Positions 1 to 6,559 of a stretch of 38,744 bases of DNA are shown in pieces. The notes below the pieces were generated by a model, which made no database searches, was not told where the DNA came from, and was given only the letters and a program-made list of their open reading frames with translations. This DNA comes from Rhizobium sp. Q54 (GTDB lineage Bacteria; Pseudomonadota; Alphaproteobacteria; Rhizobiales; Aestuariivirgaceae), in contig CAMDBX010000032.1 in the NCBI GenBank assembly GCA_945889445.1, forward strand, positions 1 to 38,744, in the 5' to 3' direction. Each line of letters opens with the position of its first letter. Position 1 is the first letter of the stretch. The position numbers were made by a program, and so were the translations under genes.

Positions 1-157
1 AAAGGCGGCTACCCCCTTAGGAATTGACCTAGGGAGACGATAAACGGGGGCCGAATTAACGGAAATCCGTTTACGATCCGGCTACGCCAAAATAGTCCTA
101 AAACGGGCCTATCCGCCCGAAGGCGAATTTCTAAGATATTGATTTCGAGGGAGAAAT
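1..157. other. Non-coding flank 3' of tRNA-Gly, origin unclear
   Basis: No recognisable gene lies here. The composition is less GC-rich than the rest of the window and is rich in CTA/TAG words. A 6-bp inverted repeat, AACGGA-aa-TCCGTT, lies at 58-71 and could be a weak terminator for the tRNA transcript. The region could be ordinary intergenic DNA or the end of something inserted at the tRNA 3' end. The window stops too soon to decide. Confidence 0.35.
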
Positions 158-232
158 TGGAGCGGGCGAGGCGAATCGAACGCCCGACCCTAACCTTGGC
201 AAGGTTATGCTCTACCCCTGAGCTACGCCCGC
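158..232 (-). tRNA. tRNA-Gly (anticodon GCC)
   Basis: Read on the minus strand this folds as a standard cloverleaf. A 7-base acceptor arm GCGGGCG (226-232) pairs with CGCCCGC (162-168). The D arm contains AGCTCAGGGGTAGAGC. The anticodon stem-loop has AACCTT and AAGGTT flanking GCC. The T arm has GTTCGATTC. The discriminator base is T at 161, and CCA is encoded in the DNA at 158-160. The GCC anticodon reads GGC/GGT glycine codons. The 3' end faces the left edge of the window, the side where integrases that use tRNA genes normally recombine. Confidence 0.97.
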
Positions 233-342
233 TTCCATGGCTTGACCGGCAACCGCCGATGGGTGGCCGCCTTATTGCCTAACTCGCCGGCAAATGCAAG
301 AACAAGATCATCTCAATCTTTCACAAGGGAAATTTGGCCGCC

Positions 343-834
343 ATGCCCGCGACCCGCGAAGACCTTTTTGCCCGCTTCATGGCCCTCGGTATCGAGGCCA
401 CGACCCGTGATCATGCCCCCGTCTACACCGTGGAGGAGGCCCAGGCCCTGAGGGGGGAGATCCCCGGTGGGCACTGCAAGAATCTGTTTCTGAAGGACGA
501 CAAGGGCAACATCTGGCTGATCGTCTGCCTGGAGGAGGCGCAGGTCGACCTGAAGGCCGCCCCGGCCAAGATCGGGTCGCGGCGGCTGTCTTTCGGCAAG
601 CCGGAGCTCCTGAAGGAGGTTCTGGGCGTCGAGCCGGGCTCGGTCACGCCCTTCGGGCTGATCAATGACACGGAAAAGCGCGTCAACGTTGTGCTGGATG
701 CCGCGATGATGGCGCATGAGCTTGTAAACTACCATCCGCTGGAGAACACCGCGACCACCACCATCCGATCCCATGACCTGGTGGCCTTCATCCGCTCCTG
801 TGGGCATGAACCCAGGGTGGTGGCGGTGGCCTGA
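343..834 (+). CDS. Prolyl-tRNA editing-type deacylase (YbaK/ProX family)
   Basis: A 163-residue protein that is a stand-alone version of the editing domain associated with prolyl-tRNA synthetase. Members hydrolyse mischarged tRNAs, typically Ala-tRNA(Pro) or Cys-tRNA(Pro), in the cytoplasm. Visible family features are the N-terminal HAPVYTVEEA stretch, the GGHCKNLFLKD segment with the usual lysine, a GSRRLSFG segment and the C-terminal VTPFGLIND motif. The ATG at 343 is preferred. It has AGGGA at 326-330, about 12 bases upstream. An in-frame TTG three codons earlier (334) lies too close to the same site. The gene stands alone between the tRNA and the next cistron. The family is clear; which mischarged tRNA it edits cannot be read from the sequence. 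Confidence 0.88.
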   Translation: MPATREDLFARFMALGIEATTRDHAPVYTVEEAQALRGEIPGGHCKNLFLKDDKGNIWLIVCLEEAQVDLKAAPAKIGSRRLSFGKPELLKEVLGVEPGSVTPFGLINDTEKRVNVVLDAAMMAHELVNYHPLENTATTTIRSHDLVAFIRSCGHEPRVVAVA

Positions 835-905
835 TCGGCCCGTCATTGAAAAGAAGCGTGGTTTGCTCCACATAGGGGGCAGTGACAGTATCGAAGGGCA
901 TTCCC

Positions 906-1832
906 ATGAGCATGATATTCGGCGATCAGCCCACCGGTGGCCCTGCCCCGGTTGCGGCGGGTGACCTGATCAAGGACTCCAGCACCCAGAACTTCGTTCG
1001 TGATGTCATCGAACCCTCGCGCCAGCAGCCGGTGATAGTCGATTTCTGGGCGCCTTGGTGCGGACCCTGCAAACAACTCGGCCCCGCCCTCGAGAAGGTG
1101 GTGCGCGAGGCCGGCGGCAAGGTGCGCATGGTGAAGATCAACGTGGACGAGAACCAGCCGCTCGCCCAGCAGATGCGCATCCAGTCGATTCCCGCCGTCT
1201 ATGCCTTCGTCAATGGCCAGCCTGTCGATGGCTTCATGGGCGCGCTTCCTGAGAGCCAGATCAAGCAGTTCGTGGACCGCCTCGGCGGCCAGGGCAGCAT
1301 GGCGGAGGAGATCGAGGCCGTGCTCGGCGATGCCCGGGCGCTGGTCGACCAGAAGGACTATCAGCACGCCGCGCAGCTGTTCGCGCAGCTGCTGCAGGTC
1401 GACCGCGAGAATGCGGGCGCCATCGCCGGTCTCGTGCGCTGCGAGATCGCCATGGGCGACCTCGAGAATGCCCAGAAGACCCTTGCCCTCGTTCCGCCCG
1501 CCAAGGCGAATGACCCGGAGGTCTTGAGCGTCAAGGCGCAGTTCGATCTGGCACTGAACCCGGTGGACGTCTCGGAGATCGGTACTCTGAAGGCGCAGGT
1601 GGAGAAGACCCCGGACGACTTCCAGGCGCGCCTCGACCTTGCGGTGCTGCTCAACGGCGCTGACGAGCGCGAAGCGGCAACCGACCAGCTGATCTACATC
1701 ATCAAGAAGATGCGGGCCTGGAACGACGAGGCGGCGCGCAAGCAGCTGGTGAAGTTCTTCGAGGCCTGGGGGCCGAAGGATGAGTTCACACTGGCCGGCC
1801 GCCGCAAGCTTTCCTCGGTTCTGTTCTCGTAG
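906..1832 (+). CDS. cnoX: CnoX-type thioredoxin-TPR chaperone
   Basis: A 308-residue protein with an N-terminal thioredoxin fold followed by tetratricopeptide-like helices, the arrangement of CnoX (YbbN). CnoX proteins hold unfolded clients, protect them from oxidation and hand them to GroEL/ES or DnaK. The thioredoxin part has WAPWCGPCK with both active-site cysteines (C52, C55) and the cis-proline segment QSIPAVYAF. E. coli CnoX lacks the full CXXC, so this version should be redox-active. The TPR half begins near residue 130 (ALVDQKDYQHAAQLFAQLLQ). The ATG at 906 has GAAGGG 7 bases upstream; an in-frame GTG at 882 would lengthen the protein but has no comparable site. It is probably cotranscribed with the LON-domain gene, 3 bases downstream. 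Confidence 0.9.
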   Translation: MSMIFGDQPTGGPAPVAAGDLIKDSSTQNFVRDVIEPSRQQPVIVDFWAPWCGPCKQLGPALEKVVREAGGKVRMVKINVDENQPLAQQMRIQSIPAVYAFVNGQPVDGFMGALPESQIKQFVDRLGGQGSMAEEIEAVLGDARALVDQKDYQHAAQLFAQLLQVDRENAGAIAGLVRCEIAMGDLENAQKTLALVPPAKANDPEVLSVKAQFDLALNPVDVSEIGTLKAQVEKTPDDFQARLDLAVLLNGADEREAATDQLIYIIKKMRAWNDEAARKQLVKFFEAWGPKDEFTLAGRRKLSSVLFS

Positions 1833-1835
1833 GTC

Positions 1836-2507
1836 ATGATGGGACTTTTCGATCGCTACCGGCGCCCCGATGACTTGGCCCAGCGCATTCCGGTGTTCCC
1901 TCTGGCCGGTGCGCTGCTGCTGCCGCGTGCCGACCTGCCGCTCAACATCTTCGAACCGCGCTATCTGGCGATGGTCGATCATGCGCTGTCTACAGATCGG
2001 CTGATCGGCATGATCCAGCCGGATGCGGGCGATGAGGCTGGCGAGGTTCCTGCCTTGATGAAGGTGGGCTGCGTGGGCCGGATCACGTCATGGTCCGAGA
2101 CGCCCGACGACAGGATGCTCGTCACCCTCACCGGGGTGAGCCGCTTCCTTGTGGTCGACGAACTCGATACCGACACGCCGTTCCGCCAGGTGATCGCCAA
2201 CTACCACCCCTTCGCCGCTGATCTCGCGACGGGGGCCGGTGAGGCGGAGGTGAACCGGCCAGCACTGCTCAAGGTGTTCCGAGACTATCTCGACGCCAAC
2301 AACATGAGCGCTGACTGGAAGGAAGTGGGTTCGGCGCCCACCGAGGTTCTGGTCAATACGCTTTCGCTGCTCGCCCCCTATCCCCCACAGGAGAAGCAGG
2401 CCCTGCTCGAGGCGCCTGATCTCAAGACGCGCGCCGACGTGCTGGTGGCGCTGACGGAGATGGCGCTGGGCAAGACCGGAAAGGGCGCGAAGCCGCGCCT
2501 GCAATAG
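1836..2507 (+). CDS. LON N-terminal (substrate-binding) domain protein
   Basis: A 223-residue protein that consists essentially of the domain found at the N-terminus of Lon proteases, without the AAA+ or protease parts. Typical motifs are [27 protein letters not shown] near the start (split here as [14 protein letters not shown] and [11 protein letters not shown]), then GCVGRI and VTLTGVSRF. The domain normally binds peptides or protein partners; the role of the free-standing version is not established. Two adjacent ATGs (1836 and 1839) are possible; the second has slightly better spacing from AGG at 1831-1833. It sits 3 bases after cnoX and 7 bases before the Trm112-like gene, so it is probably part of a four- to five-gene operon. 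Confidence 0.88.
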   Translation: MMGLFDRYRRPDDLAQRIPVFPLAGALLLPRADLPLNIFEPRYLAMVDHALSTDRLIGMIQPDAGDEAGEVPALMKVGCVGRITSWSETPDDRMLVTLTGVSRFLVVDELDTDTPFRQVIANYHPFAADLATGAGEAEVNRPALLKVFRDYLDANNMSADWKEVGSAPTEVLVNTLSLLAPYPPQEKQALLEAPDLKTRADVLVALTEMALGKTGKGAKPRLQ

Positions 2508-2514
2508 GACTGAC

Positions 2515-2700
2515 ATGGCTGACATCCGCACCAATCCGCGCCTTCTCGAACTGCTCGTCTGCCCCGTCACCAAGACGCGGCTGCAATATGATGCCGAGAA
2601 GCAGGAATTGATCTCGCGTGCCGCGGGTTTGGCCTATCCGATCCGCGACGGCATTCCGATCATGCTCGCCGACGAGGCCCGCGAGATCAACCGTGAGTGA
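2515..2700 (+). CDS. Trm112-like / UPF0434 small protein
   Basis: A 61-residue protein aligning with YcaR/Trm112-like proteins through [28 protein letters not shown] and the acidic tail. Eukaryotic Trm112 activates methyltransferases; the bacterial homologues have no settled function. Only one of the zinc cysteines remains: the usual CPxC reads CPVT and the third cysteine position is serine, so it probably binds no zinc. It overlaps the next gene by 8 bases (GTG at 2693 lies before this gene's TGA), which implies translational coupling. Confidence 0.88.
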   Translation: MADIRTNPRLLELLVCPVTKTRLQYDAEKQELISRAAGLAYPIRDGIPIMLADEAREINRE

Positions 2701-3046
2701 ACCCTGGCCAGATGAGTTGCGGCTCGCTGCCGACGGCGCCGCGCTGAACGTCCGCTTCGACACGGGCGAACAGGTGGCGCTTCCGGCAGAGTATCTGCGG
2801 GTTGAGAGTCCCAGTGCCGAGGTCAAGGGCCATGGCCCGGGCCAGGAGCAGCTGGTCTGGGGCAAGCGCAACGTGAAGATCAGCCGGCTCGAACCGGTGG
2901 GAAGCTATGCCGTGCGCATCGTCTTTGACGATGCGCATTCGACGGGGCTCTTCACCTGGCCCTATCTCCTGAAGCTCGGCCGCGAGCGGGAGACGATCTG
3001 GCAGGGCTATCTCGACAAGATCACCGCAGCGGGCTTCAGCCGCTAG
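2693..3046 (+). CDS. DUF971 (gamma-butyrobetaine hydroxylase-like N-terminal domain) protein
   Basis: A 117-residue protein with the DUF971 pattern: [39 protein letters not shown] and a C-terminal [18 protein letters not shown] followed by YLLKLG. Related domains occur at the N-terminus of gamma-butyrobetaine hydroxylase and in proteins linked to iron-sulfur cluster handling, but no activity can be assigned from sequence alone. The start is a GTG inside the end of the Trm112-like gene; the longer frame from 2618 would run through that gene and is unlikely. Its TAG stop shares the palindrome CTAG with the stop of the convergent ubiH-type gene. Confidence 0.85.
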   Translation: MSEPWPDELRLAADGAALNVRFDTGEQVALPAEYLRVESPSAEVKGHGPGQEQLVWGKRNVKISRLEPVGSYAVRIVFDDAHSTGLFTWPYLLKLGRERETIWQGYLDKITAAGFSR

Positions 3047-4281
3047 ACCTTTTCACCGCGCAGCAACCGCGGCAGGTTGCCCGACACGCCCGCGGCCTCC
3101 GACACGAAGATCGACTTCAGGCCACCCATGCGGTTCACCGCAAGAAGACCGGCGCGGCGCAACAGCGTCAGCACCGGGTTGGTATTGGCGAAGAGCCGGT
3201 TCATGCCGTCCATCATGGCGCCCGTGGCGACGGTGTCGAAGCGGCGCCACTGGGTATAGCGGTCCAGCACCGCCTCGCTGCCGATGTCGAGCCCGAGGGC
3301 CGCCGCATCATGAATGCAGTCGGCAAGCGCCGCGACATCGCGGAGGCCGAGGTTGAAGCCCAGTCCCGCCAAGGGATGCAGCACATGCGCGGCATCGCCC
3401 ACGAGGGCGAGGCGTGGTGCCGTGAAGGTTTCAGCGAGATACATCGCCAGCGGATAGCCGTGGCGACCGGAGATCAGCTTCACCTCGCCCAGATGATCGC
3501 CGAAGCGCAGCTTCAGTTCCTGCTCGAACTCATCCATCGGCAGCGCCAGCATGCGCTGGGCCGCCTCGGTGCGTTCTGACCACACCAGAGATGACCGGTT
3601 GCCGGGCAGCGGCAGGATGGCGAAGGGCCCCGACGGCGTGAAGTGTTCTTCCGCGCGGCCATTGTGGGCAAACTCGTGTTCAACTGTGGCAACAAGACCC
3701 ATCTGGTCATAGGGCCAGCCGACGAGCTTGATTCCCGCGGCCTCGCGGGCGGGCGAGTTGCGGCCATCGGCCGCGACGATCAGGGAGGCACGGAGTGTGG
3801 TGCCATCGGCCAGCGTCACGGCGGCAAGGCCCGGTCCGAAATGATAGTGCTGCACGGCCTGACCCACGCAGAAGCGGATGTGCGGCGATTTCTCAGCCTC
3901 CACCAGCATGGCGCCATAGAGGAAGCGGTTCTCGATCATGTGGGACGATGGGCCGCCCTTCATGTCCTCCGCGCCGAATTGCAGAAGTACGGGGCGGGCT
4001 CCGCCGGGCACGGCGCTGTCGGTGACGATGATCTCGCCCATCGGCTGGGCGTGCTGTGACACCTCCTGCCATATCCCAAGGGATTCGAACATGCGCCTCG
4101 CGGCAGCTGTGATCGCCGAGGCGCGCCCGTCGAAGGCGTTGCTGGAAAAGGCACGCGGGTCCTTCACGTCGACCACCACCACGTCCAGCGGACGCTTCAC
4201 ATGGTTGCCGGCCAGTGCCAGCGCGGCGGCAAGGCCGTTGAGCGCCGCTCCGATGACGATGATGTCGTGGGGTTTGGTCAT
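3043..4281 (-). CDS. UbiH/UbiF/COQ6-family FAD-dependent ubiquinone-biosynthesis hydroxylase
   Basis: A 412-residue flavoprotein monooxygenase. The N-terminal dinucleotide-binding fold reads IIVIGAALNGLAAALALAG. The family DG motif is VAADGRNSPAR and the second FAD motif is GDAAHVLHPLAGLGFNLG. That set is typical of the aromatic-ring hydroxylases acting on octaprenyl or decaprenyl precursors in ubiquinone synthesis. Which ring position it hydroxylates cannot be decided here. The ATG at 4281 gives a protein of family length; the frame extends to 4362 but the added 27 residues look non-native. It is monocistronic and divergent from glnK. Confidence 0.87.
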   Translation of the reverse strand: MTKPHDIIVIGAALNGLAAALALAGNHVKRPLDVVVVDVKDPRAFSSNAFDGRASAITAAARRMFESLGIWQEVSQHAQPMGEIIVTDSAVPGGARPVLLQFGAEDMKGGPSSHMIENRFLYGAMLVEAEKSPHIRFCVGQAVQHYHFGPGLAAVTLADGTTLRASLIVAADGRNSPAREAAGIKLVGWPYDQMGLVATVEHEFAHNGRAEEHFTPSGPFAILPLPGNRSSLVWSERTEAAQRMLALPMDEFEQELKLRFGDHLGEVKLISGRHGYPLAMYLAETFTAPRLALVGDAAHVLHPLAGLGFNLGLRDVAALADCIHDAAALGLDIGSEAVLDRYTQWRRFDTVATGAMMDGMNRLFANTNPVLTLLRRAGLLAVNRMGGLKSIFVSEAAGVSGNLPRLLRGEKV

Positions 4282-4458
4282 GAACCCGTTTTGCCTGATT
4301 TGGAGGGAAAGGACAGGCGGCGCAGCGTCGCGGATTGGTGCCTTAAAAATAGGCAGCATCAAGGGTGCCCTAGAAAGCTGCTTAATTCTTCATCAAGCCT
4401 TGGATAGGTCAACTCAATTTTCACCATAAGATTCAAGTGCTTAGCTGCAGCGCGCAAG

Positions 4459-4474
4459 TGGCATGATTCTTGTG
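4459..4474 (+). promoter_or_regulatory. Putative sigma-54 (RpoN) promoter of glnK-amtB
   Basis: The bases TGGCATGATTCTTGT match the RpoN consensus TGGCACG-N4-TTGC at all but two positions. GG is at 4460-4461 (the -24 element) and GT at 4472-4473 (the -12 element; consensus GC), with the exact spacing required. Transcription would start near 4485, 22 bases before the glnK ATG. NtrC-dependent RpoN promoters are the known control of glnK-amtB, which supports the call. No convincing pair of NtrC sites was found by eye. Confidence 0.72.
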
Positions 4475-4506
4475 ATGCGTTCCTCAGTCGAATAACGGGG
4501 GTGTGC

Positions 4507-4845
4507 ATGAAATTTATAATTGCAGTGATCAAGCCATTCAAGCTCGAGGAGGTCCGCGAGGCGCTCGGTGCCCTCGGCATCCAGGGCATTACGGTGACCG
4601 AAGTGCGTGGCCATGGCCGCCAGCGTGGCCACACCGAGTTCTATCGCGGTGCCGAATACACCGTGAGCTTCGTCCCCAAGGTGAAGCTCGAACTCGCGGT
4701 GGATGAGCACATGGCCGACAGGGTGATCGAAACCATCCAGACCACCGGACAGACCGGCCAGATCGGCGACGGAAAGATCTTCGTCCTGCCGCTTGAGCAG
4801 GCCGTCCGCATCCGCACCGGGGAATCCGGCGTGGCGGCACTCTAA
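4507..4845 (+). CDS. glnK: P-II nitrogen regulatory protein
   Basis: A 112-residue P-II protein, the standard length. It senses ATP/ADP, 2-oxoglutarate and, through uridylylation, glutamine. The T-loop tyrosine Y51 is intact in TEFYRGAEY, so GlnD-type uridylylation is expected. The B-loop TGQIGDGKIFV and the C-terminal RIRTGE complete the nucleotide site. The ATG at 4507 has GGGGG just upstream; a GTG two codons earlier is less likely. It lies 24 bases before amtB and behind a sigma-54-type promoter, the classical glnK-amtB arrangement in which GlnK plugs the ammonium channel. That context is why glnK rather than glnB is chosen. Confidence 0.95.
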   Translation: MKFIIAVIKPFKLEEVREALGALGIQGITVTEVRGHGRQRGHTEFYRGAEYTVSFVPKVKLELAVDEHMADRVIETIQTTGQTGQIGDGKIFVLPLEQAVRIRTGESGVAAL

Positions 4846-4869
4846 TTCATGTATCGAGGGAGCTTTTCA

Positions 4870-6405
4870 ATGTCGTTTCCGACTTTCACCAAGAGGCTTG
4901 CGCTCGTCGTTGCCGGCCTCGGCCTGACGCCGCTGTTTGCAACTGCCGCCACTGCCGCCGCCACCGTCAACAAGGGTGACACCACCTGGATGCTGGTCGC
5001 CACCTCGATGGTGGTGCTGATGACCATTCCTGGCCTCGCTCTGTTCTATGGCGGTCTCGTGCGCGCCAAGAACGTGCTGTCGGTGCTGATGCAAGTGCTG
5101 ACGATCTTCGCCGTCATTTCGATTCTCTGGGTGATCTACGGTTATTCCGTTGCCTTCACCAGCAATGCCAGCGCCGGGCTCAATCCCTTCTTCGGCGGGT
5201 TTGGCAAGCTCATGCTGGCGGGCGTCACGCCAGCCACCGAGGTTGGCACCTTCTCGAAGGAAACCAACATTCCCGAGCTGGCCTTCGTCATCTTCCAGAT
5301 GACCTTCGCCTGCATCACGCCCGCCCTCATCATCGGCGCCTTCGCCGAGCGGATGAAGTTCTCGGCGGTGCTGCTGTTCATGGTGCTGTGGTTCACCTTC
5401 GCCTACCTGCCCATGGCCCACATGGTGTGGTTCTGGGCTGGCCCGGATGCCTACACGCTGTCGGCCGACAACTTGGGGCTGATCAGTTCGATCGTCGGCG
5501 AGGACAAGGCAAAGCAGTTGCTTGATGCGCTTGCCGCCGCCACCACCGACGATGCCAAGGCCGCCGTGCTCGGCGAGTATGCTGCGCTGGTGAATGCCGG
5601 CAACGGCTATCTCTTCAACCTCGGTGCCCTCGACTTTGCCGGTGGCACGGTGGTGCACATCAATGCTGGTGTCGCGGGCCTGATCTGCGCCATCTTCCTC
5701 GGCAAGCGCGTGGGCTATGGCCGTGATCCGATCACGCCCCACAACCTCACCTTCATGCTGACGGGCGTCGGCCTGCTGCTTTTCGGCTGGTATGGCTTCA
5801 ATGCCGGTTCCAGCCTCGAAGCGAACGGCCTGACGGCGCTGATCATCCTCAACACCACCGTCGCCGCAAGCGCGGCAGCGCTCGCCTGGACCGCTGGCGA
5901 GTGGGTTTTCCGCGGTCATCCGAGCTTGCTCGGCGGTGCCTCCGGAATGATCGCCGGCCTCGTCGCCATCACCCCGGCCTGCGGCTTCGTGGGACCCGGT
6001 GGGGCGATCCTCATCGGCATTGCCGCGGGCTTCCTCTGCCTCTGGGCGGTGGTGGTGCTCAAGTCCAGGTTCGGCTATGATGACTCGCTGGACGTGTTCG
6101 GCGTCCATGGCGTCGGCGGCATCCTCGGCGCCCTGCTCACCGGCGTGTTTGTCAACCCGGCCCTGGGCGGCACGGGTGTCACGGATTACCTGGCGGCCGG
6201 CACCTCGGTTGCAACTGCGGCCTACTCATTCGGTACCCAGATGTATGCGCAGGTCATGGCGGTGATCATCGCCATCATCTGGACGTCGGTGGTATCGATC
6301 GTGGCACTTTTGATCTGCAAGGCCGTGTTCGGCCTGCGCGTCAAGGAGCAGGAGGAGCGCGAAGGCCTCGATCTCGTCGATCACGGCGAACGCGCCTACA
6401 ACTGA
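4870..6405 (+). CDS. amtB: Ammonium transporter
   Basis: A 511-residue Amt-family channel. Residues 1 to about 32 form a cleavable signal peptide ending TAATAAA, followed by about 11 membrane segments. Pore features include the first-helix LALFYGGLVRAKN segment, a histidine in the MAHMVWFWAGPDAY segment and the second in VFGVHGVGGILGALLTG, the two conserved pore histidines of the family. An insert around residues 207-245 (DNLGLISSIVGEDKAKQLL and following) is rich in acidic and alanine residues and is probably an extramembrane loop. The ATG at 4870 has GAGGGA about 8 bases upstream; the in-frame ATG at 4849 has no such site. It is regulated by GlnK and cotranscribed with it. Confidence 0.96.
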   Translation: MSFPTFTKRLALVVAGLGLTPLFATAATAAATVNKGDTTWMLVATSMVVLMTIPGLALFYGGLVRAKNVLSVLMQVLTIFAVISILWVIYGYSVAFTSNASAGLNPFFGGFGKLMLAGVTPATEVGTFSKETNIPELAFVIFQMTFACITPALIIGAFAERMKFSAVLLFMVLWFTFAYLPMAHMVWFWAGPDAYTLSADNLGLISSIVGEDKAKQLLDALAAATTDDAKAAVLGEYAALVNAGNGYLFNLGALDFAGGTVVHINAGVAGLICAIFLGKRVGYGRDPITPHNLTFMLTGVGLLLFGWYGFNAGSSLEANGLTALIILNTTVAASAAALAWTAGEWVFRGHPSLLGGASGMIAGLVAITPACGFVGPGGAILIGIAAGFLCLWAVVVLKSRFGYDDSLDVFGVHGVGGILGALLTGVFVNPALGGTGVTDYLAAGTSVATAAYSFGTQMYAQVMAVIIAIIWTSVVSIVALLICKAVFGLRVKEQEEREGLDLVDHGERAYN

Positions 6406-6423
6406 CCGAACCAGACCTGAACC

Positions 6424-6462
6424 AACAAACCCGGCGGGGCCATGCCTCGCCGGGTTTGTTCT
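6424..6462 (+). terminator. Rho-independent terminator after glnK-amtB
   Basis: A perfect 13-bp stem, AACAAACCCGGCG with CGCCGGGTTTGTT, encloses an 11-base loop. It ends in a T-rich stretch, 19 bases after the amtB stop. Because the stem begins with A and ends with T it could also act on the other strand, although no minus-strand gene needs it. Confidence 0.88.
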
Positions 6463-6470
6463 TGGAGAAC

Positions 6471-6523
6471 TTAAACCGGGCCTTAACCACGACCCGTCCA
6501 GAATGGCCTTAACGATGTGTTAG
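6471..6523 (+). promoter_or_regulatory. Possible CtrA-like boxes upstream of ftsK
   Basis: This short stretch holds three TTAA words (6471, 6483, 6509) and a TTAG (6520) in otherwise GC-rich DNA. TTAA-N7-TTAG at 6509-6523 is one base from the CtrA consensus TTAA-N7-TTAA. The 6471/6483 pair has an 8-base gap. It lies 37 to 89 bases before the ftsK start. CtrA regulates cell-division genes in alphaproteobacteria, so the location is sensible, but the match is imperfect. Confidence 0.35.
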
Positions 6524-6559
6524 GGCCGGCGGAGAACCTCCCCGGCGGAGGCGTTCCCG

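Noticed and set aside
313-873. Long minus-strand frame opposite the YbaK-type gene
   Set aside because: It is antisense to a clearly conserved deacylase and its translation has no family character.
4330-4380. GGTGCC words that might be NtrC half-sites before glnK
   Set aside because: No inverted GCAC/GTGC pair with proper spacing could be found, so no site is called.
4867-6108. 413-residue minus-strand frame rich in His, Glu and Gly
   Set aside because: It lies wholly opposite amtB; the composition is what antisense reading of a GC-rich membrane-protein gene gives.
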